DNA from: Firmicutes bacterium HGW-Firmicutes-4
GTDB taxonomy: Bacteria; Bacillota; Clostridia; Eubacteriales; Eubacteriaceae
Length of the DNA: 35,451 nucleotides
Direction of reading: 5' to 3'
Assembly: GCA_002841405.1 (NCBI GenBank)
Contig: PGZR01000017.1
Coordinates: forward strand, 1 to 35,451
The notes beneath the pieces were generated by a model, which was not told the origin of the DNA, ran no database searches, and saw only the letters and a program-made list of their open reading frames with translations. Within the stretch, counting starts at the first letter, position 1. Each line of letters begins with the position of its first letter. The translations under genes were made by a program, and so were the position numbers. Below are positions 23,727 through 32,069 of the stretch, piece by piece.

Positions 23727-24650
23727 ATGAAAAAAATAAAGGAAGGAGCGGTCATTCTGGCAGCTGGCATGTCTTCACGAATGGGTGACTTTAAACCGGT
23801 ACTGAAAATAGGGAATCTTTCAATTTTAGAGCGGATCATTTTAACTTTTCAGGATGCCGGAATCACAGAAATTGTTCTGATAACCGGAAATAAAGCCAGA
23901 ATTGTGGAAGACTTGGTCAAAGACATGAACGTTACCTGTCTTCATAATCAAGACTTTGCCACAACTCAGATGTTGGATTCGGTGAAAATCGGTCTGAAAT
24001 ATCTCGAGAATCAGTGTGAACGAATTCTCATTACGCCCATCGACATTCCCCTTTTTACCAAAAAAACGGTGATGAAACTGATGACTTCACAAGGGTTGTT
24101 TATTAATCCGACGCATCAGGGTGTAAAAGGTCATCCCTTTATGATTGATACCCGGGTTATACCAGAGATTCTAAGTTACACCGGACACCAAGGATTACAG
24201 GGAGCCGTTGAAAGCTGTAATTATGAACAAATTGAGGTTGAAGTGGAGGATGAAGGCATTTTGCTGGATGCGGATACCAAAGATGATTTTAAAACCCTGC
24301 TGGATTTATATTATAAACGGAAATTAAAACCAAAAGTCCGGGTCAGTGTGGAAAAAGAAGCATCTTTTTTTGGCACCGGCACCGAACAATTACTCAATTT
24401 AATCAGAATTGGAGAATCGGTTAAAAGCGCCTGTGGACAAATGAATCTTTCCTACAGTAAGGGTTGGAAAATGATTAATCAGGTCGAAGAGCAACTGGGT
24501 TTTCCAATCGTTTGTCGCAAGCGTGGGGGAATGAACGGCGGAAAAACCATATTAACAGAAAAGGGAATCGAGTTTTTGGAAAAGTATCAGAAATTTGAAA
24601 AGGAATCGCAAAAGAGAGTGAATGAAATATTTGATCGTTATTTTTTTTAA
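23727..24650 (+). CDS. MocA-like molybdopterin nucleotidyltransferase fused to a ModE-type DNA-binding domain
   Basis: The N-terminal part (about residues 1-195) is an NTP-transferase of the MocA/MobA type. It has LAAGMSSRMGDFKPVLKI for nucleotide binding and ITPIDIPLF for the metal-binding Asp. MocA adds CMP to molybdopterin for xanthine-dehydrogenase-type enzymes. The C-terminal part (about 220-300) matches the winged-helix domain of ModE: SVKSACGQMNLSYSKGWKMI and GGMNGGKTILTEKG. One chain thus joins cofactor maturation to a likely DNA-binding function. ATG 23727 follows AGAGGT by six bases. The open frame upstream to 23655 has no ribosome site. It is 307 residues long and starts the maturation gene group. 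Confidence 0.87.
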   Translation: MKKIKEGAVILAAGMSSRMGDFKPVLKIGNLSILERIILTFQDAGITEIVLITGNKARIVEDLVKDMNVTCLHNQDFATTQMLDSVKIGLKYLENQCERILITPIDIPLFTKKTVMKLMTSQGLFINPTHQGVKGHPFMIDTRVIPEILSYTGHQGLQGAVESCNYEQIEVEVEDEGILLDADTKDDFKTLLDLYYKRKLKPKVRVSVEKEASFFGTGTEQLLNLIRIGESVKSACGQMNLSYSKGWKMINQVEEQLGFPIVCRKRGGMNGGKTILTEKGIEFLEKYQKFEKESQKRVNEIFDRYFF

Positions 24651-24836
24651 AAACGAATTGTTTTTTAAAACAACTCGGTCGGTTGTTGGCAGACGATTAA
24701 ACCAAATCATTGTTGAAACTGCTTTTTCTGGTTGTTTACAACCGCATGAATTGAATCAGTTAAATATTTGATAAAGTTCTTTTGAATGGAATGATTATGA
24801 AAATAAATTATAAGATAAATTGGGAGGTCGAGAAGT

Positions 24837-25673
24837 ATGAAAGCTGCAATATTTGGTGCCGGACAGGGCGGAAATGCACTGATAAATTTAATATCCAGTG
24901 ACTATGAAATTGTTGCCTGTTTTGATAATAACCCTAGCAAATGGGGTTCAATTGTTTTGGGATTAACAGTCATTCAACCGGATAAACTCCTGGATTATAA
25001 CCCGGAAATTATTTGGACTGGCAGTTTAAATGCAGATGCGGCAATCGACATGGAGAATCAGATCAGAGATCTGGGTTTTGACGGAATCATCAAACACGCC
25101 AGTGATTTTAAAACTAAATATGATCTCCGGCTTGCTGAATTGCGGCTCATTGGCAGTGAAATAAGAAAACGCAAGGTCGCTGGGGCTATTGCTGAATTAG
25201 GTGTCTACCAGGGGGAATTTGCCAGGGAACTGAATCAGAATTTTTCGGATCGAAAACTGTATCTCTTTGATACCTTTGATGGCTTTCAGTCGGAAGACAT
25301 CGTCAGCGAAAGGGGTCTGTCTAAAGCTAAAGCCGGAGATTTTTCCGACACCAGTGAAGCAACTATTCTCAGTCACATGCCCTTTCCGGGGCAAGTTGAA
25401 ATTTTAAAAGGCCGATTTCCCGAAACCATTCCAGATCTAGAAATTCGGTATGCTCTCGTCAGCTTGGATGCCGATTTGTACGAACCCACTCGGCATGGTT
25501 TAGATTATTTTTATCCTCGTCTCAGTTCGGGCGGTGTGATTTTAATTCATGACTATAACAGCACCCAGTTCCCAGGGGTAAAAAGGGCAGTTGACGAATA
25601 TTTAAGTAAACACAGTTTATATTTGATTCCACTTTGTGATTTTCATGGTACTGCCATGCTCATTAAGCCCTAG
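24837..25673 (+). CDS. Two-domain protein: Rossmann-like N-terminus plus TylF/MycF-type methyltransferase
   Basis: The 278 residues begin with a nucleotide-binding fold (KAAIFGAGQGGNALINLI, acidic CFDNNPSKWG near residues 28-37). They continue with a TylF-family O-methyltransferase domain: AIAELGVYQGEFARELN for S-adenosylmethionine, YLFDTFDGF, VSLDADLYEPT and GGVILIHDYNS, where Asp residues bind the metal. TylF enzymes methylate sugar hydroxyls in macrolides, but the role here is unknown. Such Rossmann-TylF pairs also occur in polysaccharide and cell-surface loci. GGGAGG lies upstream of the ATG. It sits within the cofactor gene group without an obvious link to it. Confidence 0.8.
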   Translation: MKAAIFGAGQGGNALINLISSDYEIVACFDNNPSKWGSIVLGLTVIQPDKLLDYNPEIIWTGSLNADAAIDMENQIRDLGFDGIIKHASDFKTKYDLRLAELRLIGSEIRKRKVAGAIAELGVYQGEFARELNQNFSDRKLYLFDTFDGFQSEDIVSERGLSKAKAGDFSDTSEATILSHMPFPGQVEILKGRFPETIPDLEIRYALVSLDADLYEPTRHGLDYFYPRLSSGGVILIHDYNSTQFPGVKRAVDEYLSKHSLYLIPLCDFHGTAMLIKP

Positions 25674-25689
25674 ACGATGGTTAATAGAC

Positions 25690-26799
25690 ATGCGAAATAT
25701 ATTTTTAATTCGACATTGCGAACCGATGTTTCCTAATGGACGGAAATGTTGCATTGGAAAACTTGATTTGCCACTGAGTGAGGCAGGGGAACATGAGGCA
25801 AAAAAGCTGGCTGTGTACTTTTCTAACAGTGAAATATCCGCAATTATTAGTAGCCCACTTGCCAGAAGTACGCAAACTGCTGAGATTATTTCAAATGGCA
25901 GGTATCCGATTATAGTTGCACCTGAAATCGAGGAAATCGATACTGGATTGTGGGATGGTTTACCATTTAGTTTGATTAAACAAAAGTATCCAGATGAATA
26001 CCGCAAGAGAGGTGAAAATTTGGCTAGAATACCTTTTCCAAAGGGCGAATCGTATCATCAGGTTTTGATTAGGACTGAGTTGTGTATTGAGAATATGATA
26101 AAAAAGTATAATGGGAATTTGATCATTGTCGGTCATGCATGTGTTAATCAGGGAATACTGAGCAAGTGGATGGGTTTGAATTTGGAGCAGGCACCAGGGT
26201 TGATCCAGCCATATGGAAGCATTAGTTTGGTGGAGGTAGATGAGAATTCTAAACAGGTAAGATATGTGGGTAAAAATTTAGAAGCGATTCCTGATGAAGA
26301 CGAGTGCCAGGCTATTTTAGAAAAGTATCAAGTGAGTGAAGAAATCAAAGAACATGGAAGAAGTGTCAGTGAACTGGCATTAGAATGGACGGATCGCCTG
26401 ATACAAAAAAACTATACTTTAAATCGTAAATTGATTACTGCTGCAGCGTTACTTCATGATATTGCAAGAGCCGAAAAAGATCATGCTTATATTGGAGCAG
26501 AGTTGATTGGCCGTGAAGGTTACCCGATGGTTGCAGAGGTAATTGAATATCATCACTTTCTTTCAAACGATGAGGAGAAGAAAATTACGGAAAAAACAAT
26601 TGTTTATCTGGCTGATAAGAAAATATCGGGGTGTCGTCGGGTTAGTGTTGAAGAACGTTTTGATAAAAGCAAAAACAAATGCACAACTTTAATAGGAAAA
26701 GCTAACCATCGGTTAGCCTATCTACAGGCCAAAAAAATTGAAGCTCGTATCGAAGAAGGTATGAGTTACCAGAAGGAGAATAACAATGCAACTAATTGA
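25690..26799 (+). CDS. Histidine phosphatase fused to an HD domain
   Basis: The N-terminal half is a phosphoglycerate-mutase-like histidine phosphatase. Its motifs are LIRHCEP (Arg8, His9 nucleophile), SSPLARSTQTAEI, the acidic EEIDTGLWDG and IIVGHA (His149). The C-terminal half (about 215-369) is an HD hydrolase domain with AALLHDIARAEKDHA (His256, Asp257) and VIEYHHF. Total length is 369 residues. Single-domain relatives include alpha-ribazole phosphatases and HD nucleotidases. The substrate is probably a phosphorylated nucleotide-like compound, perhaps a molybdopterin or dinucleotide intermediate given the neighbours (inference). The frame opens earlier at 25636, but the protein fold begins at ATG 25690. 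Its end overlaps the next gene by 14 bases. Confidence 0.82.
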   Translation: MRNIFLIRHCEPMFPNGRKCCIGKLDLPLSEAGEHEAKKLAVYFSNSEISAIISSPLARSTQTAEIISNGRYPIIVAPEIEEIDTGLWDGLPFSLIKQKYPDEYRKRGENLARIPFPKGESYHQVLIRTELCIENMIKKYNGNLIIVGHACVNQGILSKWMGLNLEQAPGLIQPYGSISLVEVDENSKQVRYVGKNLEAIPDEDECQAILEKYQVSEEIKEHGRSVSELALEWTDRLIQKNYTLNRKLITAAALLHDIARAEKDHAYIGAELIGREGYPMVAEVIEYHHFLSNDEEKKITEKTIVYLADKKISGCRRVSVEERFDKSKNKCTTLIGKANHRLAYLQAKKIEARIEEGMSYQKENNNATN

Positions 26800-27811
26800 A
26801 ACTACCAATGCAGTTGGACATGTTTTATGTCAGGATATTACCCAGATCATCAAAGGGGTCACCAAGGATGCGGTGTTCAGAAAAGGTCATATGGTTAAAG
26901 CAGAAGATATTCCAGTATTATTGTCAGTCGGCAAAGAAAATCTTTATGTCTGGGAAAAAGAAGAAGGAATGCTTCATGAAAACGAAGCGGCAGAAATACT
27001 CTATGACCTCTGCAAAGGTGAAAATATGAGACCTTCAGAAATTAAGGAAGGTAAAATCGAACTCATTGCCACCTGCGATGGTGTGCTTAAAATTGATAAA
27101 GATAAAATGAACCGGATTAATGCACTGGGTGAGATGATGATTGCCAGCCGGCATGCAAATTTCCCGGTTAAGACCGGGGATCTACTGGCGGGAACCCGGG
27201 TGATTCCGTTGGTCATTGAAGAAAGCAAAATGAACCGGGCCAAAGAAGTCTGTGGGGAAGGATCGATTTTTCAGATCCGGCAATATGTCCATAAAAAAGT
27301 GGGGATTGTTACCACCGGCGGCGAAGTCTTCCACGGTCGGATTGAAGATACCTTTACACCAGTCATTAAAGAAAAATTATCGGAATTTGACGTTGAAATT
27401 ATCGGGCATCTTATTTCAAATGATAATCACGAGATGATTACTCAGTCGATTATGACTCTGCTCGAACAAGGGGCTGATATGATCATCTGTACCGGGGGAA
27501 TGAGTGTCGATCCGGACGATCGGACCCCTCTGGCCATCAAAAATACCGGCGCAAAAATGATCACTTACGGTGCCCCGGTGCTTCCCGGAGCGATGTTCTT
27601 ATTGGCTTATTACAAGGGAAACATCCCCATCTTAGGCCTTCCCGGGTGTGTGATGTATGCCAAACGGACCATCTTTGATCTGATGCTGCCCCGGATCATG
27701 ACCGATGAACGATTGCGAATCGGAGATTTTACCGCTCTGGGTCAAGGTGGTCTCTGTCTCAATTGTGACCACTGTACCTATCCAAACTGTGGATTTGGCA
27801 AAGGTGTGTAA
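26786..27811 (+). CDS. MoeA-like molybdopterin-binding protein with Cys-rich tail
   Basis: This molybdenum cofactor protein of 341 residues has a MoCF/MoeA-type domain (about 170-315): KVGIVTTGGEV, ICTGGMSVDPDDRTP and the loop LPGAMFLLAYYKGNIPILGLPG. MoeA proteins insert molybdate into adenylylated molybdopterin. The N-terminal half is shorter than in true MoeA. The C-terminus CLNCDHCTYPNCGFGKG places four Cys in a pattern suited to a metal or iron-sulfur site. ATG 26786 has AAGGAG upstream and overlaps the preceding gene, showing coupling. It probably helps mature the molybdenum hydroxylase of this cluster. Confidence 0.82.
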   Translation: MQLIETTNAVGHVLCQDITQIIKGVTKDAVFRKGHMVKAEDIPVLLSVGKENLYVWEKEEGMLHENEAAEILYDLCKGENMRPSEIKEGKIELIATCDGVLKIDKDKMNRINALGEMMIASRHANFPVKTGDLLAGTRVIPLVIEESKMNRAKEVCGEGSIFQIRQYVHKKVGIVTTGGEVFHGRIEDTFTPVIKEKLSEFDVEIIGHLISNDNHEMITQSIMTLLEQGADMIICTGGMSVDPDDRTPLAIKNTGAKMITYGAPVLPGAMFLLAYYKGNIPILGLPGCVMYAKRTIFDLMLPRIMTDERLRIGDFTALGQGGLCLNCDHCTYPNCGFGKGV

Positions 27812-27881
27812 AAACAAGCGGTATGATTTTTTGATATCAAATGAAACAGCAGTCAATAAAGAAAAGATAAGGGGATAAATT

Positions 27882-28916
27882 TTGGATAATCTTTATGAAA
27901 TAATCAGCAACAGTGATGGTAACCAGAAGAATCTGGTAGCGATAGTGGTGGCAGGCGAGCATTTAGGGGAAAAAGCATTCATTACCGCTGGAAAAATGGT
28001 ATTAGAGTCAGTAAAAAGTGGTTTTTTGGCACAGCATATTAATACAATCATCAAACAAACAGAAACCGGGATCATTACCATCGAAGACAATCGAATTTTC
28101 TGCGAAAGTCTGGGTGCCGAAAAAAAACTGGTGATCTGCGGAGCGGGCCATGTTTCCATCCCGATTATAAAAATTGGACTGATGGCTGATTTTTCAGTGA
28201 GTGTGATTGAAGATCGTTATACCTTTGCCAACCATGCTGTTAGAGCTGGGGCACATCAGGTAATTTGTGAACCTTTTGAACAGGGACTTAAGAAAATTGA
28301 AGGGGATAAAAACACCTATTTTGTCATTGTAACCCGGGGACATCGTTATGATCAGATCTGCCTGGAAGAAATTATCAAAAAAGAGCATGCTTATGTCGGC
28401 ATGATCGGCAGTAAAGTCCGGGTAAAAAAAGTTAAGGATCAGCTGGCCGAAAAAGGTGTGAACATAAAAAAACTGGAAAAAGTGCATACCCCCATTGGTT
28501 TAAATATCAGGGCAGAAACCCCAGCTGAAATTGCCATCGCCATCATGGCAGAAATCGTTCAGGAAAAGAACCAGAAAAAACAGAGCATTGGTTATTCCAA
28601 AGAATTGCTTAAGACCATTACTAATGATGAAGAACAAATACAAAAAAAAGTACTGGCAACCATCATCAGCAGAAAAGGTTCAGCTCCCCGGGAAGTGGGA
28701 ACCAAGATGCTGATCTACCCGGATGGCCGAACTGTGGAATCCCTTGGTGGCGGCTGTGCCGAAGCAGATATAAAAATCAGAGCCTTAAGTATGCTAAGCA
28801 GTGACAAAGAAAAAGCGGAGTTGCATCAAGTTGATATGACGGGGTGGCAGGCTGAAGAAGAAGGCATGGTTTGTGGGGGGATTATCGAAGTATTTCTGGA
28901 AAGCATCGGATTATGA
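27882..28916 (+). CDS. XdhC/CoxI-family maturation factor
   Basis: XdhC proteins bind molybdenum cofactor, promote its sulfuration and deliver it to xanthine-dehydrogenase-type enzymes. Here a Rossmann domain (about residues 82-222: LVICGAGHVSIPIIKIG, VTRGHRYDQ, MIGSKVRVKK) comes first. A CoxI-type domain (about 255-344: LATIISRKGSAPREVGTKML, SLGGGCAEAD) comes last, the reverse of classic XdhC. Residues 1-80 may be a degenerate copy of the CoxI-type domain. The start is TTG at 27882 with AAGGGGA spaced normally before it. No ATG fits. At 344 residues it is about the size of other two-domain relatives. Confidence 0.85.
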   Translation: MDNLYEIISNSDGNQKNLVAIVVAGEHLGEKAFITAGKMVLESVKSGFLAQHINTIIKQTETGIITIEDNRIFCESLGAEKKLVICGAGHVSIPIIKIGLMADFSVSVIEDRYTFANHAVRAGAHQVICEPFEQGLKKIEGDKNTYFVIVTRGHRYDQICLEEIIKKEHAYVGMIGSKVRVKKVKDQLAEKGVNIKKLEKVHTPIGLNIRAETPAEIAIAIMAEIVQEKNQKKQSIGYSKELLKTITNDEEQIQKKVLATIISRKGSAPREVGTKMLIYPDGRTVESLGGGCAEADIKIRALSMLSSDKEKAELHQVDMTGWQAEEEGMVCGGIIEVFLESIGL

Positions 28917-28967
28917 CAGCTGTTCCAGAAAAATACTGATCTATGATAAAGAAAGTGGGATAAAATT

Positions 28968-29927
28968 ATGCTGGATCAATATGGAAGAAAAATTGAATAT
29001 ATGCGGATCTCAGTGACCCAGAAATGTAATCTGAAGTGTATTTACTGTGATCCGGATGGTGAAAACTGCAAGGATAGCAAAGAAGATAGTTTAACGCCCT
29101 GGGAATTTGAAAAAGTTACCCGATCTATGGTTAAGGCGGGGATCAAAAAAGTTAGAATTACTGGTGGCGAACCGCTGTTGAGACGGGATATCTGCGAAAT
29201 TATTTCCAGAATATCGGGGATCGATGGCATCGAAGACATTTGCATGACAACCAATGGCATTAATCTCTTGAAAATGGCGGATGATTTAAAAGCAGCCGGC
29301 CTTCGCCGGCTTAACATCAGCCTGGATTCGCTGAAGCCAGAGAAATTTAAATTCATTACCGGTGGCGGTGACCTGAAAAAAACCATGGCTGGAATTGATC
29401 GGGCCCTGGCGTTGGGGATGACACCAGTAAAGATTAATACCGTATTGATTAAGGGGATCAATGATGATGAAATTGATGACCTCATCGAACTGACAAGGGA
29501 TCGGCCGATTGAAGTCCGTTTTATTGAACTAATGCCGATGGGGAGTTTTGGCGAAGATAACCGGGATAAGATCATTCATAATGATGACTTAATTGCATCC
29601 AGACCCGGTCTTCAGTATCTGGAACGAACCGATAAAGGTTCACCGGCGGTTTATTATCAGATGGCCGGTTACACCGGGAAAATCGGGTTTATTTCACCGA
29701 TGACCCATCAATTCTGTTCCGACTGTAATCGCATCCGCCTGACTTCTGACGGAAAAATTCGGCCTTGTCTGGGAAATAACGGAGAAGTAAATATTCGGGA
29801 AGCCCTTGACCTTAAAGGTGATAATTTTAATCGAATTGTCAGACAGATTATTATGGATAAGCCAAAGGGACATCATTTCGGAGCGGATTTTACATCCTCG
29901 CGAAGAATGAATATGATCGGCGGCTGA
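28968..29927 (+). CDS. moaA: GTP 3',8-cyclase MoaA (molybdenum cofactor biosynthesis)
   Basis: This radical SAM enzyme makes the first step of molybdopterin synthesis from GTP. The SAM cluster motif is CNLKCIYC (Cys20, Cys24, Cys27), followed by TGGEPLLRRD. The C-terminal second cluster has FCSDCNRIRLTSDGKIRPC. At 319 residues the length is close to normal. The conserved C-terminal Gly-Gly tail is present (MIGG). Other pathway genes (moaC, moaD, moaE, mog) are not in the window. It lies in the middle of the maturation group, which makes the cluster partly self-sufficient for cofactor. Confidence 0.94.
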   Translation: MLDQYGRKIEYMRISVTQKCNLKCIYCDPDGENCKDSKEDSLTPWEFEKVTRSMVKAGIKKVRITGGEPLLRRDICEIISRISGIDGIEDICMTTNGINLLKMADDLKAAGLRRLNISLDSLKPEKFKFITGGGDLKKTMAGIDRALALGMTPVKINTVLIKGINDDEIDDLIELTRDRPIEVRFIELMPMGSFGEDNRDKIIHNDDLIASRPGLQYLERTDKGSPAVYYQMAGYTGKIGFISPMTHQFCSDCNRIRLTSDGKIRPCLGNNGEVNIREALDLKGDNFNRIVRQIIMDKPKGHHFGADFTSSRRMNMIGG

Positions 29928-29966
29928 TTTAATGGAAGCAATAAAAATAAAAAGGAGAACAGAAAA

Positions 29967-30416
29967 ATGGCTAAGGTAATTGCAGTTAATACAAGCGAGA
30001 AAAAAGGTGTAATTAAACAACCGGTCGAGATCGGAGAATGCATAGTCGATTTCGGTATCAAAGGCGATGCCCACGGCGGAAACTGGCACCGCCAGATCAG
30101 TTTGCTGGGGCAGGAAAGCATTGATAAAATGATCGCTATGGGTGTGGCAGGATTGGATCCGGGGAAGTTTGCGGAAAATATAACCACTGAAGGAATCGAG
30201 CTTTTTACTCTGCCCATTGGAACCCAAATAGCGATTAACAACGTCCTGCTTGAAGTGACCCAAATCGGCAAAGAGTGTCATTCTGGCTGTGCCATTAAAA
30301 AACAGGTAGGCGATTGCATTATGCCCCGGGAAGGAATCTTTGTGAAGGTGCTCAGTAATGGTGCAGTCAGACCTGGGGATGAAATCGTGGTAAAGAAGGC
30401 GAAAAATGAAAATTAA
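29967..30416 (+). CDS. MOSC-domain protein
   Basis: This stand-alone MOSC domain of 149 residues resembles the C-terminal domain of Moco sulfurases, which bind cofactor and carry sulfur. Family stretches are FGIKGDAHGGNWHRQISLL, GKFAENITTEGI and IGKECHSGCAI with Cys residues that may receive sulfur. In this gene group it may help provide the terminal sulfido ligand needed by xanthine-dehydrogenase-type enzymes (inference). AAAAAGGAG precedes ATG 29967. The last codons overlap the lipB start by 11 bases. Confidence 0.9.
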   Translation: MAKVIAVNTSEKKGVIKQPVEIGECIVDFGIKGDAHGGNWHRQISLLGQESIDKMIAMGVAGLDPGKFAENITTEGIELFTLPIGTQIAINNVLLEVTQIGKECHSGCAIKKQVGDCIMPREGIFVKVLSNGAVRPGDEIVVKKAKNEN

Positions 30417-31116
30417 TACAGTTGATTTAAAAATGATGGATTATGGAAAATGTCTGGAGCTGCAAAATCGGATTCTGGAACTGAGAGATGCTGAGAAAAT
30501 CGATGACACATTACTAATGGTTGAACATCCAGCTGTATTAACCCAAGGTCGGATTAGCAATGATGCAAATATTTTAACAGAAAGTCGCATTTTAGAAGAA
30601 ATGGGAATCGAAGTATTCAAAACATCCAGAGGGGGAGATGTCACTTATCATGGTCCCGGACAAATAGTGGGTTACCCCATTATCAATCTGAAAAAAGCTG
30701 GACTCAGTGTTAAAGATTATTTAGATCGAATTCAGGAAGTGTTTATTCGTATGCTTGAAGAAGAGTATGGGATTATCGCTCATAAAGAAGAAGCAAAATA
30801 TACCGGCGTATGGATCGGACAAGACAAGGTCACAGCCATCGGAATTCATGTGAAACGGATGATTACCATGCACGGTTTTGCAATGAATATTAATACAAAT
30901 CTTGACCATTTCAGCTTAATTAATCCTTGTGGTCTCTCGGATCGCAGACCGACTTCTTTGAAAAATATAATAAAAAGGGAACTTGTTTTAGATGACATCA
31001 AAGAAAAAATAATCAAATATTTTGGGGATGTATTTAATGCGGAGATGGTCAGGATGGCTGACAAAAAATTATTGGATCATTTAGAAGCTGAGAAAAGCAA
31101 AATCCGAAAATGTTAA
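30406..31116 (+). CDS. lipB: Octanoyltransferase LipB
   Basis: This enzyme transfers octanoate from acyl carrier protein to lipoyl domains, the first step of endogenous lipoylation. It shows SRGGDVTYHGPGQIVGYPI, the Lys-containing KVTAIGIHVKR and the catalytic Cys175 in NPCGLSDRRPTSL. At 236 residues the length is normal. It overlaps the MOSC gene, so it is co-transcribed with the molybdenum cofactor genes. The obvious client is the E2 lipoyl domain encoded at 16104. Lipoyl synthase LipA is not in the window. Confidence 0.95.
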   Translation: MKINTVDLKMMDYGKCLELQNRILELRDAEKIDDTLLMVEHPAVLTQGRISNDANILTESRILEEMGIEVFKTSRGGDVTYHGPGQIVGYPIINLKKAGLSVKDYLDRIQEVFIRMLEEEYGIIAHKEEAKYTGVWIGQDKVTAIGIHVKRMITMHGFAMNINTNLDHFSLINPCGLSDRRPTSLKNIIKRELVLDDIKEKIIKYFGDVFNAEMVRMADKKLLDHLEAEKSKIRKC

Positions 31117-31162
31117 ATCAAAAAATTAAATGTCATAGATAATGAACGTTAGGAGAAATACG

Positions 31163-31912
31163 ATGGGAATATTTCCGGAGTTAGAACTGGTCCAGTGGCT
31201 TTGGGTTATTTTTGCGGCACTGTTAATTGGTGTATCAAAGACTGGGATCAGTGGTTTGCTCACACTGGTAATCCCGATACTAGCAGCCGTATTCGGCGGA
31301 AAAGCATCAACCGGGATCATCCTACCGATGCTGATTGTGGGAGATGTTTTCGCACTTTTTTATTATAAACATAATGCAAAACGAGAAGATATTCTTAAAT
31401 TATTGCCGTGGACTTTTATGGGACTGATATTTGGTTTAATTATCGGTGGTTATATCAATGATGAACAGTTTAAAAGTCTGATTGCAATTTCAGTTTTACT
31501 TTGTCTATTTTTGTTGATTTATTTTGAAAAAAAAGGCGATCAACTAAAAATTCCCGACAAAACCTGGTTGCATGCTTCAGTCGGAATTCTTTCCGGTTTT
31601 ACATCAATGATCGGAAATGCGGCAGGTCCCATTTTTAGTGTGTACCTGCTAGCAAAAGGCGTAGATAAAGTATATTTTCTGGGAATGACAGCATGGTTCT
31701 TTTTTATTGTCAACGTTACGAAACTACCCATGCAAGTATTCATCTGGCATAATATTACGGCCCAGACCTTCGTACTGACGGGGATAATGATCCCCTTTAT
31801 TGGTATCGGCGCGGTATTTGGAGCATTTATTATAAAAAGAATCAATGAAAAAGCATTTCGGTATTTAATAATTGCGATGACAGCAATTGTCTCGGTGAAG
31901 CTCTTTTTTTAG
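31163..31912 (+). CDS. TauE/SafE family membrane permease
   Basis: This integral membrane protein of 249 residues has about seven or eight hydrophobic helices. The repeated family motifs are VSKTGISGLLTLVIPILAA near the N-terminus and GNAAGPIFSVYLLA in the second half. TauE/SafE proteins move sulfonates, sulfite, organic acids or other anions. The frame opens at 31142, but ATG 31163 is preferred because AGGAGA lies at 31150-31155. Being last in the gene run, it may export a product or import the substrate or an oxyanion. The sequence does not decide which. Confidence 0.87.
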   Translation: MGIFPELELVQWLWVIFAALLIGVSKTGISGLLTLVIPILAAVFGGKASTGIILPMLIVGDVFALFYYKHNAKREDILKLLPWTFMGLIFGLIIGGYINDEQFKSLIAISVLLCLFLLIYFEKKGDQLKIPDKTWLHASVGILSGFTSMIGNAAGPIFSVYLLAKGVDKVYFLGMTAWFFFIVNVTKLPMQVFIWHNITAQTFVLTGIMIPFIGIGAVFGAFIIKRINEKAFRYLIIAMTAIVSVKLFF

Positions 31913-31983
31913 GGGGAATTGGTTTGAGAAAGGTGAATTCATATAATTGAATAAAGCCAGACAAACAAACCAGAATTATAATG

Positions 31984-32028
31984 AAGCCCAATCATTTGGT
32001 AATTATCTCCAGATGACTGAGCTTTTTT
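31984..32028 (+). terminator. Terminator at the end of the main gene run
   Basis: AAGCCCAATCATTTGG pairs with CCAGATGACTGAGCTT (with G-T pairs) and ends in six T. Confidence 0.8.
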
Positions 32029-32069
32029 AGTTACTAATATAAATAAAATATTCAATGATTTTCTAGTTT

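Noticed and set aside
29042-30281. Long minus-strand open frames opposite moaA and the MOSC gene
   Set aside because: The sense strand encodes clear MoaA and MOSC motifs with ribosome sites. The opposite frames show none.
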